Origin: Lacisediminimonas profundi
GTDB lineage: Bacteria; Pseudomonadota; Gammaproteobacteria; Burkholderiales; Burkholderiaceae_D
Assembly: GCF_008831265.1 (NCBI RefSeq)
Contig: NZ_VTTH01000006.1
Location: 208,201-272,200 of the forward strand
DNA: 64,000 nucleotides
Reading direction: 5' to 3'
In this document: in pieces, positions 24,625 through 34,764 of the stretch
How the letters are laid out: each line of letters starts with the position of its first letter
How positions within the stretch are numbered: position 1 is the first letter of the stretch
The notes under the pieces: model-generated
The model's input: only the letters and a program-made list of their open reading frames with translations
What the model was told of the DNA's origin: nothing
The model's database searches: none
Translations under genes and position numbers: made by a program

Positions 24625-24851
24625 GTGACGATGCTTCCTCTCTGCTTGGCCCGCAGCACGCACCATACTGACGAATCTGTATCGCGCCGATGTTCGACCC
24701 CGTTGTCCTAACAACTTTGCAGCAGACCTCGTTCGGCACGGCGTGCGTGAGCAATTCATCCTGGAATCTAAGCTCGCCGTCCAGGTCTGCAAGTGACGTA
24801 GGTATCTCGTCCGGAAAAACCTACACCACGCCTACATGAATCCAAGAAAGC

Positions 24852-24876
24852 AAAAAGCCCCGCCGGTTGGCGAGGC
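24852..24876 (-). terminator. intrinsic terminator of tRNA-Thr
   Basis: On the minus strand GCCTCGCC-AACC-GGCGGGGC forms an 8-bp stem with one G-U pair, followed by TTTTTGCTTT. It lies 17 bases after the tRNA CCA end. Confidence 0.85.
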
Positions 24877-24893
24877 TAAGTGCTTGAATCTAT

Positions 24894-24969
24894 TGGTGCC
24901 GGCTGCAGGACTCGAACCCGCCACCCCCTGATTACAAATCAGGTGCTCTACCGGATGAGCTAAGCCGGC
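24894..24969 (-). tRNA. tRNA-Thr (anticodon UGU)
   Basis: 76 bases including the encoded CCA. Acceptor stem GCCGGCT pairs with AGCCGGC, discriminator A, anticodon stem CCTGA/TCAGG with loop TTTGTAA giving anticodon TGT, and T-loop GGTTCGAGTCC. The 3' end points leftward into the accessory region, the usual layout for an island integrated beside a tRNA gene. Confidence 0.95.
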
Positions 24970-25003
24970 ACTTGAAGAGAGACGCGATTATACGCGATTG
25001 ATG

Positions 25004-25471
25004 CTATTTGATGCGCGTGAGTGTTGGACGCCCACCACCTGGCCGCGGTGGTTGCGGCGTGTCGTCACCGCCCTCGCCTGGCTTGCGGTCCGGGACTGCG
25101 CTGAGCGCGGGCTCTGCAGCCGGGGCATCCTGGTCCTGCGCCACCTCGGCCTCGCCGGGTTTCGTCTGTTCGAACGCCATGCCCTGCCCGTTCTCACGGG
25201 CGTAAATAGCAAGTACATTGTCGACCGGAACGATCAGGTCGCGGGCGTGGCCGGAGAAGCGTGCGTTGAAGTAGATATAGTCGTTCTCCATCTTCAGCCC
25301 CTTGGTGGCAGTGAAGCTGATGTTGAGCACGATCTCGCCGTTCTTCACGTGTTCCATCGGAACCACGGTGCGGCCATCGACAGCGACCGCAAGGTAGGGC
25401 GTAAATCCGTTGTCGGTGCACCATTCGTAAATGGCACGCAATAAGTAGGGCTTGGTCGAAGTCGCCGCCAT
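25004..25471 (-). CDS. sspB: ClpXP protease specificity-enhancing factor SspB
   Basis: 155 residues. The N-terminus PYLLRAIYEWCTDNGFTPYLAV and NISFTATKGLKMENDYIYFNARFSG are the conserved SspB substrate-binding domain. The C-terminal Pro/Glu-rich tail ends in GRPTLTRIK, the ClpX-docking tip. It tethers ssrA-tagged proteins to ClpXP. It follows sspA by 52 bp, the usual sspAB pair. Confidence 0.95.
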   Translation of the reverse strand: MAATSTKPYLLRAIYEWCTDNGFTPYLAVAVDGRTVVPMEHVKNGEIVLNISFTATKGLKMENDYIYFNARFSGHARDLIVPVDNVLAIYARENGQGMAFEQTKPGEAEVAQDQDAPAAEPALSAVPDRKPGEGGDDTPQPPRPGGGRPTLTRIK

Positions 25472-25523
25472 GTGCGCCTCCAGGGAAAATTGGCCCGCAG
25501 ATGCGGGCCAGGTCAGGCTTGAT

Positions 25524-26135
25524 TTAACGACGCATCACTTTTTCGGATGGCGTCAGCGCTTCAATGTAGGCCGGACGGGAGAAGATGCGTTCAGCATACT
25601 TCATCAGCGGCGCTGCAGTCTTGGACAGTTCGATGCCGTAGTGGTCGAGTCGCCACAGCAAAGGAGCGATTGCCACGTCCAGCATCGAGAACTCGTCGCC
25701 GAGCATGTACTTGTTCTTGATGAACAGCGGCGCCAGCGTGGTGAGGCGATCGCGGATTTCCGCGCGCGCCTTGTCGTGCACTTTCTCGGCGCCCTTGGAC
25801 TTGTCGTTCTCCAGGGTGTGGACGTGAACGAACAGTTCCTTCTCGAAATTGAACAGCATCAGCCGGGCACGTGCCCGCATCAGCGGATCCGCTGGCATCA
25901 GTTGCGGATGCGGGAAGCGCTCGTCGATGTATTCGTTGATGATGTTCGACTCGTACAGGACGAGGTCGCGCTCGACCAGGATGGGTACCTGGCCGTACGG
26001 ATTCATCGTCGAGATGTCTTCCGGCTTGTTGAACAGGTCAACATCGCGCACCTCGAAGTCCATGCCTTTTTCGAACAGGACCAGGCGGCAGCGCTGGGAG
26101 AATGGGCAGGTCGTGCCCGAATACAAAACCATCAT
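25524..26135 (-). CDS. sspA: stringent starvation protein A (SspA), GST-fold
   Basis: 203 residues from the ATG before MVLYSGTTCPFSQRCRLVL; a longer frame runs into the petC terminator. Glutathione-S-transferase fold: N-terminal thioredoxin-like domain with GQVPILVERDLVLYES, then an all-helical C-domain. SspA binds RNA polymerase in stress and does not need GST activity. GAGGACTGCGAAC precedes the start. Upstream of sspB. Confidence 0.95.
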   Translation of the reverse strand: MMVLYSGTTCPFSQRCRLVLFEKGMDFEVRDVDLFNKPEDISTMNPYGQVPILVERDLVLYESNIINEYIDERFPHPQLMPADPLMRARARLMLFNFEKELFVHVHTLENDKSKGAEKVHDKARAEIRDRLTTLAPLFIKNKYMLGDEFSMLDVAIAPLLWRLDHYGIELSKTAAPLMKYAERIFSRPAYIEALTPSEKVMRR

Positions 26136-26150
26136 GTTCGCAGTCCTCAG

Positions 26151-26186
26151 AAACAAAGAGGGTGAGACCGCTAAACGGCTCACCCT
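26151..26186 (-). terminator. intrinsic terminator of petABC
   Basis: On the minus strand AGGGTGAG ... CTCACCCT forms an 8-bp stem with further CCG/CGG pairing inside, followed by CTTTGTTT. It sits 37 bp after the petC stop and before sspA. Confidence 0.85.
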
Positions 26187-26222
26187 GTTAACCCGGCCCT
26201 TCAGGGACGTGTAATTTTTTGA

Positions 26223-26984
26223 CTACTTGACTTCTTTCCAATACGACGCGGAGAGTCTCCACGCCAGAACCATCAGCAAGCTCAGGAACAGCAGGACGAT
26301 TACGCCCAGTTGCTTGCGCTTTGTCGCGCCGGGCTCAGCCATCCAGCTCAGGTAGGACACCAGGTCCGCAACCGCCGTATCGTATTCGAGGGTGGTCATC
26401 TTGCCTGGGGTGACCTGCTCGAAGCCGGCGAAGGCATGCACGGTCTTCTTGGGATCGTGCGGATCTTTTGCATCCACGAATTTCGCGGTGCGCACACCCT
26501 GCAACTCCCACAGTGCGTGCGGCATGCCGACGCTCGGGAACACCATGTTGTTCCAGCCGGTAGGCTTGGTGTCATCACGGTAGTAGGTGCGCAGGTAGGT
26601 GTAGATCCAGTCTGCGCCGGAACCGTCAGCCGAAGACCTGGCCCGCGTGATCACGGACAGGTCCGGCGGCACTGCGCCGAACCAGGTCTTGGCATCGGCC
26701 GGCGACATTGACGTCTTCATCAGGTCGCCAACTTTGTCCGATGTGAACAGCAGGTTGTTCTTGATCTGGTCTTCGGTCAGGCCAATGTCGCGCAGGCGGT
26801 TGTAACGCATCGACGCAGCAGAGTGGCAGTTCAGGCAGTAGTTCACGAACAGCTTGGCGCCGTTCTGAAGCGATGCCAGGTCATGCCGCTCCGGTGCACG
26901 ATCCAGTGGAAAGCCGCCTGCGCTGGCAAACACCAGCGTCGGAAGCAGGGCAGCAGCCGCGATCAGTTTTTTCAGCAATTTCAT
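26223..26984 (-). CDS. petC: cytochrome c1 of the bc1 complex
   Basis: 253 residues from the ATG after AAGGAAGACAAGA. Signal sequence MKLLKKLIAAAALLPTLVFA, heme-binding CLNCHSAASMRY (CxxCH), later VGMPHALWELQG with the likely Met ligand, and a C-terminal membrane anchor (VIVLLFLSLLMVLAWRL). Carries electrons from the Rieske centre to cytochrome c. Last gene of petABC, in the inner membrane facing the periplasm. Confidence 0.96.
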   Translation of the reverse strand: MKLLKKLIAAAALLPTLVFASAGGFPLDRAPERHDLASLQNGAKLFVNYCLNCHSAASMRYNRLRDIGLTEDQIKNNLLFTSDKVGDLMKTSMSPADAKTWFGAVPPDLSVITRARSSADGSGADWIYTYLRTYYRDDTKPTGWNNMVFPSVGMPHALWELQGVRTAKFVDAKDPHDPKKTVHAFAGFEQVTPGKMTTLEYDTAVADLVSYLSWMAEPGATKRKQLGVIVLLFLSLLMVLAWRLSASYWKEVK

Positions 26985-27003
26985 TCTTGTCTTCCTTTGC
27001 GGC

Positions 27004-28407
27004 TTAGTGCGGATGGAACGTGACACGGCTCGGGACGGGCTTGAACTTGCCCATCGCGCTCCACCACGGCATCAGCAGGAAGAAACCGAAGTAGATGAAC
27101 GTGCTGATCTGCGCCACCAGCGTGCGGGTTTCGGTCGGCGGCATCACGCCCAGGTAGCCCAGCGCCAGGAATGCAATCCCGAACAGGATGTAGACATACT
27201 TGTGCCAGGACGGACGGTAACGCATCGATTTCACCTCCGACTGGTCAAGCCAGGGCAGGCCGGCCATGATCAGCACCGATACGCCCATCAGAACCACACC
27301 CCAGAACTTGGCGTCGAGCACCAGCATGCCGAGGACGGCGACCAGTGACACCGCAGCGATCGCGACCTTGGTCTTGAACGAAAGACGCGATTTGAGCCAG
27401 ATCAGGGCGACATAGCCAAGCACACCGATGATCAGCGCCCACATGAACTGCGACGTGGTGGCACGCAGGATCGAGTAGAACGGCGTGAAGTACCAGACCG
27501 GCGCGATGTGCAGCGGGGTCTTCAGCGGATCGGCCGGCAGGAAGTTGTTGTACTCGAGGAAATAGCCGCCCATTTCCGGCGCGAAGAACACGACTGCGCT
27601 GAAAATGACCAGGAAGATCGTGACGCCGAACACATCGTGTACGGAGTAGTACGGATGCGAAGGAATCGAGTCGAGCGGATGGCCGTCCGGACCCAGCGTA
27701 TCTTTTACCTCGATGCCGTCGGGGTTGTTCGAACCCACTTCGTGCAACGCGATCAGATGGGCAGCAACGAGGCCGATCAGCACCAGCGGAATCGCGATCA
27801 CGTGGAACGCGAAGAAGCGGTTCAGCGTGGCGTCGGACACGACGTAGTCACCGCGAATCCACAGCGACAGGTCAGGACCGATGAGCGGAATGGCGCCGAA
27901 CAGGTTAACGATAACCTGCGCACCCCAGTAAGACATCTGGCCCCACGGCAGCAGGTAGCCGAAGAATGCCTCGGCCATCAGCATCAGGAAAATCCCGACG
28001 CCGAACAGCCAGATCAGTTCACGCGGCTTGCGGTATGAACCGTACAGCAGCGCACGGGTCATGTGCAGATAGACAACGATGAAGAATGCCGAGGCGCCGG
28101 TGGAGTGCATGTAGCGCACCAGCCAGCCCCATGGCACGTCGCGCATGATGTACTCGACCGAGGCGAACGCGAGGGCGGCGTCCGGCTTGTAGTGCATCAC
28201 CAGGAAAATGCCGGTGACGATCTGGATCACCAGGACCAGCATGGCCAGCGAACCGAAGATGTACCACCAGTTGAAGTTCTTGGGCGCGTAGTACTGGCCC
28301 CACTGGTCGTTCCACAGCTTGGTGAGCGGGAAGCGGGCGTCAACCCAGTTCAGCGCCTTGGCGGCGGCTGGTGCGTCGTCAGGTAGTTTTTTTTCTACGA
28401 ATGCCAT
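27004..28407 (-). CDS. petB: cytochrome b of the bc1 complex
   Basis: 467 residues from the ATG at 28407; the upstream extension overlaps petA. Eight or more membrane helices. MHSTGASAFFIVVYLHMTRAL and FHVIAIPLVLIGLVAAHLIALH supply the heme-ligand histidines, and PVWYFTPFYSIL replaces the PEWY motif of the Qo site. The full-length form has the N- and C-terminal halves fused. Two bases after petA, 19 bases before petC. Confidence 0.96.
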   Translation of the reverse strand: MAFVEKKLPDDAPAAAKALNWVDARFPLTKLWNDQWGQYYAPKNFNWWYIFGSLAMLVLVIQIVTGIFLVMHYKPDAALAFASVEYIMRDVPWGWLVRYMHSTGASAFFIVVYLHMTRALLYGSYRKPRELIWLFGVGIFLMLMAEAFFGYLLPWGQMSYWGAQVIVNLFGAIPLIGPDLSLWIRGDYVVSDATLNRFFAFHVIAIPLVLIGLVAAHLIALHEVGSNNPDGIEVKDTLGPDGHPLDSIPSHPYYSVHDVFGVTIFLVIFSAVVFFAPEMGGYFLEYNNFLPADPLKTPLHIAPVWYFTPFYSILRATTSQFMWALIIGVLGYVALIWLKSRLSFKTKVAIAAVSLVAVLGMLVLDAKFWGVVLMGVSVLIMAGLPWLDQSEVKSMRYRPSWHKYVYILFGIAFLALGYLGVMPPTETRTLVAQISTFIYFGFFLLMPWWSAMGKFKPVPSRVTFHPH

Positions 28408-28409
28408 CG

Positions 28410-29018
28410 TCAAGCCTCGCCTTTCTCGTCCTTGCCGATCACCAGTTTGGTGTCGCCAACATACATGTGGCGCGGCACTTGCAGATTGTCCGGCGCCGGT
28501 TTGTTCTTGTACACGCGACCGGCGAGGTCGAATGTCGAGCCATGGCAGGGGCACAGGAAGCCGCCTTCCCAATCATCGGGAAGCGAAGGCTGGGCGCCCG
28601 GCTGGAGCTTGGTCGTTGGCGAGCAACCCAGGTGGGAGCAGATGCCGACGGCGACCAGGTAGTCCGGCTTGATGGAGCGGTATTCATTGCGCGCATAGGG
28701 CGGCGTCAGATCGTCCGGGTTACGCTCGGACTTGGGATCGGCCACTTGCGGGTCGGTCTTCTTCAGCGTCGCCACCATTTCGGGGGAGCGGCGAAGGATC
28801 CATACCGGCTTGCCCCGCCATTCGACGGTTTTCATCTCGCCCGGCTGCATGCCGGCGATGTCCACCTCGACCGGCGCGCCAGCTGCCTTTGCACGTTCGG
28901 ACGGCTGGAAGGTCGAAACAAATGCACCTGCCGTGGCCAATCCAGCCACACCGCCCGCCGCGCAGGTAGCGGCGAGCAAGCCTCGCCGACCTGAGTCGAC
29001 CTGCTTTTCGTTACTCAT
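28410..29018 (-). CDS. petA: ubiquinol-cytochrome c reductase Rieske iron-sulfur subunit
   Basis: 202 residues. N-terminal anchor with a twin-arginine-like stretch (SGRRGLLAATCAAGGVAGLATAGAF). The 2Fe-2S ligands are in CSHLGCSP and CPCHGSTFDLAGRV. Oxidises quinol at the Qo site. First gene of petABC; export is probably by the Tat system, itself encoded about 5 kb away. Confidence 0.96.
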   Translation of the reverse strand: MSNEKQVDSGRRGLLAATCAAGGVAGLATAGAFVSTFQPSERAKAAGAPVEVDIAGMQPGEMKTVEWRGKPVWILRRSPEMVATLKKTDPQVADPKSERNPDDLTPPYARNEYRSIKPDYLVAVGICSHLGCSPTTKLQPGAQPSLPDDWEGGFLCPCHGSTFDLAGRVYKNKPAPDNLQVPRHMYVGDTKLVIGKDEKGEA

Positions 29019-29071
29019 ACCAACCCCAAAAAGTGAATGCGAAATCTGTATAAAGCTAATAGCAACCCTAG

Positions 29072-29100
29072 ATTATAGCCGAGCGTGTGGCTTTTTTTAA
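29072..29100 (-). promoter_or_regulatory. sigma-70-type promoter candidate for petABC
   Basis: On the minus strand TTAAAA, a 17-base spacer and a perfect TATAAT at 29072-29077, about 54 bp before the petA ATG. It lies in the petA-mscL divergent gap. Confidence 0.55.
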
Positions 29101-29216
29101 AGCAAAACGACGTACTTTGGGGCTTGGGGGAACTCGGGAACGGGTGTTATCGTTGTCGCGGGGCAATGCTGCTTCACAAAAAAACACCATTCAAACAGGG
29201 AAAACAGGAAAAAACC

Positions 29217-29660
29217 ATGAGCATGATGAAGGAATTCAAGGCCTTTGCCATCAGGGGCAATGTGATCGACCTGGCCGTTGGCGTCATTATCGGTGCCGCA
29301 TTCGGAAAGATCGTCGAGTCACTGGTCCAGGACGTCATCATGCCGGTGGTCGGCAGCGTGATCGGCGGACTCGATTTCAGCAACTACTTCATCCCGCTGA
29401 ACGGCCAGTCATGGACCCTTACCCTGGTAGAAGCAAAGAAGGCCGGCGCCGTGCTCGCCTACGGCAGCTTCATCACCATCATGCTGAATTTCCTGATCAT
29501 GGCATTCATCATTTTCCAGATGGTGCGACTGATCAACCGCGCCCGGCGCAATGAGCCGGAAGTCACACCGGCGCCGGCACCGCCGCCACCGCCAAATGAG
29601 GAAGTGATGCTGCTGCGCGAAATCCGCGACTCGCTCAAGCAAGCCGAGCTCAATACCTGA
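29217..29660 (+). CDS. mscL: large-conductance mechanosensitive channel MscL
   Basis: 147 residues from the ATG after CAGGAAAAAACC; the upstream frame is not MscL-like. [30 protein letters not shown] is the conserved N-terminal helix and first membrane helix (positions 1-30), then [19 protein letters not shown] the second. The C-terminal bundle has a Pro/Ala insert ([10 protein letters not shown]). Emergency release valve under osmotic down-shock. Its stop is one base from that of the convergent regulator gene. Confidence 0.96.
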   Translation: MSMMKEFKAFAIRGNVIDLAVGVIIGAAFGKIVESLVQDVIMPVVGSVIGGLDFSNYFIPLNGQSWTLTLVEAKKAGAVLAYGSFITIMLNFLIMAFIIFQMVRLINRARRNEPEVTPAPAPPPPPNEEVMLLREIRDSLKQAELNT

Positions 29661-29661
29661 G

Positions 29662-30363
29662 CTACTTGCGCAGCTTGGGCAGGTTCATGCGCAGCAGCCC
29701 GCGTCGCTGCGCTTCGTACACGGCTTCGCCACGCGAGTGAACCGACAGCTTGCCGTAGATATTCTTCACATGCGTCTGCACTGTGCCAACTGACAGGCAC
29801 AGTGCGACCGCCACTTCACCGTAACTGTCCCCGCGTGCGATCAGCTCCAGTATTGATGCTTCGCGATTGGTCAGCAGCCCGGGGTTGCGGCGGTCGACTG
29901 CTGGCCTTGCCGGAACAACGCCACGCATGCGCGCCAGTACCTTGCGGGCAATGATCGGACTGATCGGAGAGCCGCCGGCGTGCAGGTCCAGCAAGGCCTG
30001 CACGATATCGGTACGGCCGGCATCCTTGAGGACGTAGCCCGAAGCGCCAGCCTCGATGCAAGACAGTATCTCGTCCTCGTCGCTGGACATGCTGATGACC
30101 ATGATGCTTGTGTCGGGGGTATAACGGGCGCAGGCACGTATCACTTCAACCCCCGACCCGTCAGGCAGGCCGAGGTCGGTCAGCAGCAGATCCGGCTGGT
30201 TGCTGGCCAGCCAGGCAATGGCCGACCGCGCGCGATCGAACGCGGCGATCAGGGCGAAGGCAGGCTCGGATTCGATTGCCAGTGACAACAGGCTGCGCGT
30301 TACCGCGTCATCCTCGACGATGGCAACACTGATGCGCGGCGGCGGTACTGCTTCTTGCCCCAT
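29662..30363 (-). CDS. NarL/FixJ-family response regulator
   Basis: 233 residues. Receiver domain with the acidic cluster VEDD (17-19) and phospho-acceptor Asp63 in LLLTDLGLPDGSG, and the Lys of YVLKDAG. C-terminal LuxR-type HTH: LTNREASILELIARGDSYGE ... LSVGTVQTHVKNIYGKL. A DNA-binding two-component regulator. No histidine kinase gene is adjacent, so the partner is elsewhere. Confidence 0.92.
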   Translation of the reverse strand: MGQEAVPPPRISVAIVEDDAVTRSLLSLAIESEPAFALIAAFDRARSAIAWLASNQPDLLLTDLGLPDGSGVEVIRACARYTPDTSIMVISMSSDEDEILSCIEAGASGYVLKDAGRTDIVQALLDLHAGGSPISPIIARKVLARMRGVVPARPAVDRRNPGLLTNREASILELIARGDSYGEVAVALCLSVGTVQTHVKNIYGKLSVHSRGEAVYEAQRRGLLRMNLPKLRK

Positions 30364-30461
30364 ATGATTTCCCGATGAGCTTTGACCGGCGCGATATTAA
30401 CATATTGACAATCATGTAAGCATTGCCAAATTGGCATCGGTCTCTGCTCGATCTTGTCAAC

Positions 30462-31226
30462 TCACACCGGATTGGGAATATCGATGAAACGGTGCTCCAT
30501 GCCAAACACATCGGCCAGGTGCTGCCCGAGCGCCTGCACACCATATCGTTCTGTAGCATGGTGGCCGCAAGCCAGGTAAGCAATGCCGCTTTCGCGGGCC
30601 AGATGGACGGTCGGCTCGGAAATTTCGCCACTCAGGTAAGTACCTGCACCAGCCGCTGCGGCGTCGCCGAGATATCCCTGCGCAGCACCGGTGCACCATC
30701 CTACCGGGCCAAGCGGCGCTGCACGGTCGCCTATTACCAGTGGCTCGCGGCCAAGTACTGCGGCGATCTTGTCAGCCAGTTGCCCGACGGTCCGGATCGC
30801 ATCATCCGCAGGCTGTCCCAGCCAGCCGATGCCGTCCTCGCCAAAACGGGATGCCGGCAGCAAGCCCAGCTGGCGCGCGAGCTGGGCGTTGTTGCCCATC
30901 TGTTCATGCATGTCCAGCGGCAAATGGTAGGCGAACAGGTTGATGTCATTAGCCAGCAATACTTTCAGCCTGCCATGCTTCTGCCCGACCACGCGGCCAT
31001 CCTCGCCGCGCCAGAAATAGCCGTGGTGCACCAGCACCGCGTCGGCGCCGGCCTCGACCGCCTGTTCAAGCAGGGCCAGACTGGCAGTCACTCCCGTGAC
31101 AAGCCGCCGGATCCTGTCCCGCCCTTGCACCTGCAAGCCGTTTGGGCAATAGTCCCGAAAGCGGTTAATATCCAGCGTCAGTGCTAGATATTTCTCCATC
31201 TCGTCCCTATCTACGCCTTCGTTCAT
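30462..31226 (-). CDS. Nif3-like dinuclear metal-centre protein
   Basis: 254 residues from the ATG after CGAAAGGAAGTT; a longer frame would overlap the divergent protease gene. Nif3/YbgI family: [40 protein letters not shown] with the metal-binding His pair, and a C-terminal [13 protein letters not shown]. Conserved hexameric metal-binding protein of uncertain role, sometimes called GTP cyclohydrolase 1 type 2. Confidence 0.93.
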   Translation of the reverse strand: MNEGVDRDEMEKYLALTLDINRFRDYCPNGLQVQGRDRIRRLVTGVTASLALLEQAVEAGADAVLVHHGYFWRGEDGRVVGQKHGRLKVLLANDINLFAYHLPLDMHEQMGNNAQLARQLGLLPASRFGEDGIGWLGQPADDAIRTVGQLADKIAAVLGREPLVIGDRAAPLGPVGWCTGAAQGYLGDAAAAGAGTYLSGEISEPTVHLARESGIAYLACGHHATERYGVQALGQHLADVFGMEHRFIDIPNPV

Positions 31227-31250
31227 AACTTCCTTTCGACTATCCGGTTC

Positions 31251-32414
<1,164 letters not shown>

Positions 32415-32418
32415 CACC

Positions 32419-33108
32419 ATGCACGTGCCCGACCTGATCGGCTATCTGTCCGAGCTCGAGCAGAGCAACAACCGGGCATGGTTCGTGATGAACAAGCCGC
32501 GCTATGACATATTGCGCGCGGAATTCCTCGAACTGGTCACGGCACTGATACGCGACATCGGCAAGCAGGATCCTGCCGTACTGGGTTGCAACCCTGCCAA
32601 GGCGCTGTTCCGGATCCATCGCGACGCCCGCTTCGCGAAAGACAAGCGGCCGTACAAGACCACGTTTTCAGCGGCGATCACGGCCACCGGCCTGAAGAAA
32701 CCCAGCCAGGGCGGAGGCCCGGCCTATTACTTCCATATCGATTCAAAGGGCATGCTGCTGGTGGCAGGCGGAGAATACATGCCGCCGCCGGAACGGCTGC
32801 GCCGGATCCGGCAAGCGATCGACGCCGATCCGGCAGGACTCAGGAAAGCACTGGCCGGGAAGCGATTCCGCAGCAGGTTCGGAGGACTTCAAGAGGAAGG
32901 AAAACTGGCGCGTGCGCCAAAGGGCTACGACCCGGGACATCCGGACATCGACCTCATCCGCAACAAGAACTTCATCGCGTGGACCGAAACGGACCTGCGG
33001 CGCCAACTGCCAGCCGACTTGAAAAAAGAGATCGTTGACCAGTTCCGCGACGCCTGGCCACTGGTGTCATGGCTGCGCTCGGCTCCACAGGCAGACCAGG
33101 CAAGCTGA
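32419..33108 (+). CDS. DUF2461 family protein
   Basis: 229 residues. Family signature: LGCNPAKALFRIHRDARFAKDKRPYKT, GGPAYYFHIDSKGMLLVAGGEYMPPPERLRRIR and FIAWTE. Conserved and probably cytoplasmic; function not established. It follows the protease gene by four bases and is probably co-transcribed. Convergent with tatC; a short GC hairpin without a T-run at 33114-33130 separates them. Confidence 0.9.
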   Translation: MHVPDLIGYLSELEQSNNRAWFVMNKPRYDILRAEFLELVTALIRDIGKQDPAVLGCNPAKALFRIHRDARFAKDKRPYKTTFSAAITATGLKKPSQGGGPAYYFHIDSKGMLLVAGGEYMPPPERLRRIRQAIDADPAGLRKALAGKRFRSRFGGLQEEGKLARAPKGYDPGHPDIDLIRNKNFIAWTETDLRRQLPADLKKEIVDQFRDAWPLVSWLRSAPQADQAS

Positions 33109-33137
33109 GCGCAGCCGGGCAGTACCCGGCCACGCGG

Positions 33138-33911
33138 TCAGCTACCTGAGTCCGCGCTTTCTTCCGGCGCCCGCGTGACGCGGGCAAACAGCGGCGCCAG
33201 CAGGATGCCGACTTCATAAAGCAGGCACAGCGGCACGGCCAGGAGCAGTTGGCTCAGCACATCTGGCGGCGTGACGATGGCGGCGATGACGAATGCGCCG
33301 ACCACAACGTAAGGCCGGATCGCCTTGAGCTTCTCGACCGTCACGAGATTCATGCGCACCAGGATGACCACGACCACCGGGACTTCGAAAGTCAGGCCGA
33401 AGGCCATGCACATCATCAGCACGAAATCGAGGTAATTTTCGATATCCGGCGCAACCGAGATGCTTTTTGGCGCGAAATCGTTGATGAAGCCGAACACCGT
33501 TCCGAACACGAAGAAGTAGCAGAAGGCGACGCCGGCCAGGAACAGTATCGAAGACGACACCACCAGCGGCAGCACCAGCCTCTTCTCATGGGTGTACAGG
33601 CCGGGCGCCACGAAGGCCCATGCCTGGTACAGCACCCACGGCAGCGACACCATGAAGGCGACCAGCAGGGTCACCTTCATCGGCACCATGAACGGGGTGA
33701 TGACACCGGTGGCAATCATCTTCGAACCGTGCGGCAGCGTGCTCAGCATCGGCTGGGCGACGAAATCATAGAGCGCCGCGGGACCGGGCCAGACTGCAAA
33801 CAGCAGGATGAAAACCACGAGCACCGCGATCGACGCGCGCACGAGACGCGTGCGCAATTCGATCAGGTGGGAGATGAAGCTCTCCGGTACGCCAGTCTGC
33901 TCGTCGGACAT
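33138..33911 (-). CDS. tatC: twin-arginine translocase subunit TatC
   Basis: 257 residues with six predicted membrane helices. SHLIELRTRLVRA near the N-terminus and FALxF-like SFGLTFEVPVV region are diagnostic. Core receptor for twin-arginine signal peptides with TatB. Starts at the tatB stop; last gene of a long leftward cluster from murA. Confidence 0.96.
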   Translation of the reverse strand: MSDEQTGVPESFISHLIELRTRLVRASIAVLVVFILLFAVWPGPAALYDFVAQPMLSTLPHGSKMIATGVITPFMVPMKVTLLVAFMVSLPWVLYQAWAFVAPGLYTHEKRLVLPLVVSSSILFLAGVAFCYFFVFGTVFGFINDFAPKSISVAPDIENYLDFVLMMCMAFGLTFEVPVVVVILVRMNLVTVEKLKAIRPYVVVGAFVIAAIVTPPDVLSQLLLAVPLCLLYEVGILLAPLFARVTRAPEESADSGS

Positions 33912-34415
33912 TTAGTGGAATGAAAAGTTGGAAGAGCGGCTGCCCGGGGGACGGAATCTGGCGACGCGCGCGGCGCCGGACAGCACGCGGGAGCGACGCC
34001 CCGATTGTTGCTTGTACCAGCCGGGAACGGCTGCCTGGCGCAGGATCTTCTTCTTGCGAAAGTCGCGGGCCTTGAGTGCAATCTTCTCGGTGGTAGCCGT
34101 GGAGTCCAGCGGCACGTCCAGCGACAGGTCGCGTCCGCCATCCCAGTCGGTGTTCATGTCGCCGACCGAGGTCAGGTCGCTGGAGATGGTCTGCTCGACG
34201 CTGCTTGCCGCATCCTTCACGTCTTGCTGCATCTTGCGCAGCTCGTCGAGCTCGATCTCGCGGCTGACTTCGGCCTTTACGTCATTGATATAACGCTGGG
34301 CGCGGCCGAACAGCGACCCGGCCATGCGTGCCAACTTGGGCAACTTTTCGGGACCGATGACAACCAGTGCCACCGCGCCGATCAGCGCGATTTTGGTAAG
34401 ACCGAGATCGATCAT
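33912..34415 (-). CDS. tatB: twin-arginine translocase subunit TatB
   Basis: 167 residues. MIDLGLTKIALIGAVALVVIGPEKLPKLARMAG is the TatB N-terminal helix with the conserved GPEKLP, then an amphipathic helix (YINDVKAEVSREIELDELRKM). Forms the substrate-recognition complex with TatC. 70 bp after tatA. Confidence 0.95.
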   Translation of the reverse strand: MIDLGLTKIALIGAVALVVIGPEKLPKLARMAGSLFGRAQRYINDVKAEVSREIELDELRKMQQDVKDAASSVEQTISSDLTSVGDMNTDWDGGRDLSLDVPLDSTATTEKIALKARDFRKKKILRQAAVPGWYKQQSGRRSRVLSGAARVARFRPPGSRSSNFSFH

Positions 34416-34485
34416 GGATTGGGACGGTCAGGACGGGCTGCGCGGGATGGCAGCCGTCGGAAAGCCCCCGATGCGGGGGTATCGA

Positions 34486-34713
34486 TCAGATTTTATTTTT
34501 TTCTTTTGCTTCGACGTCGATCGTGGTCTTGCTTTCGGCGACCTGCGAGGGCTGCGCGGACTTGTCTTCCTCGCTGCCTTTCACACCGTCCTTGAAGCCT
34601 TTGACGGCCTTGCCGAGGTCAGAACCCATACTGCCGATCTTCTTCGTGCCAAACACCAGCATGATGATGACCAGCACGATTAGCCAATGCCAAACACTAA
34701 ATGAACCCATCAT
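34486..34713 (-). CDS. tatA: twin-arginine translocase subunit TatA
   Basis: 75 residues. [33 protein letters not shown] is the TatA membrane helix with the FGTKK hinge, followed by the amphipathic helix and a charged tail. Forms the protein-conducting element of the Tat pathway. Confidence 0.95.
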   Translation of the reverse strand: MMGSFSVWHWLIVLVIIMLVFGTKKIGSMGSDLGKAVKGFKDGVKGSEEDKSAQPSQVAESKTTIDVEAKEKNKI

Positions 34714-34764
34714 ATTCTCCTGTGGGACTTCGTCCCGTTTTCTGTACTACGCCGCAGGCTTTGC

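Larger units (their letters stand above)
24035..24893. other. non-coding border between the HTH gene and tRNA-Thr
   Basis: About 860 bp with no convincing gene. Frames of about 200 residues at 24170-24792 overlap each other, are Cys/His-rich from repeats, and match nothing recognised. It contains GCAAACC heptamer pairs, a 13-bp inverted repeat with tandem CTTCACAA copies, and the tRNA terminator. It may hold the promoter/operator of the island and a former attachment region. Confidence 0.55.

Noticed and set aside
24170..24792. Frames of about 200 codons on the minus strand
   Set aside because: Two overlapping frames compete, neither has a recognised domain, and the region is rich in short repeats.
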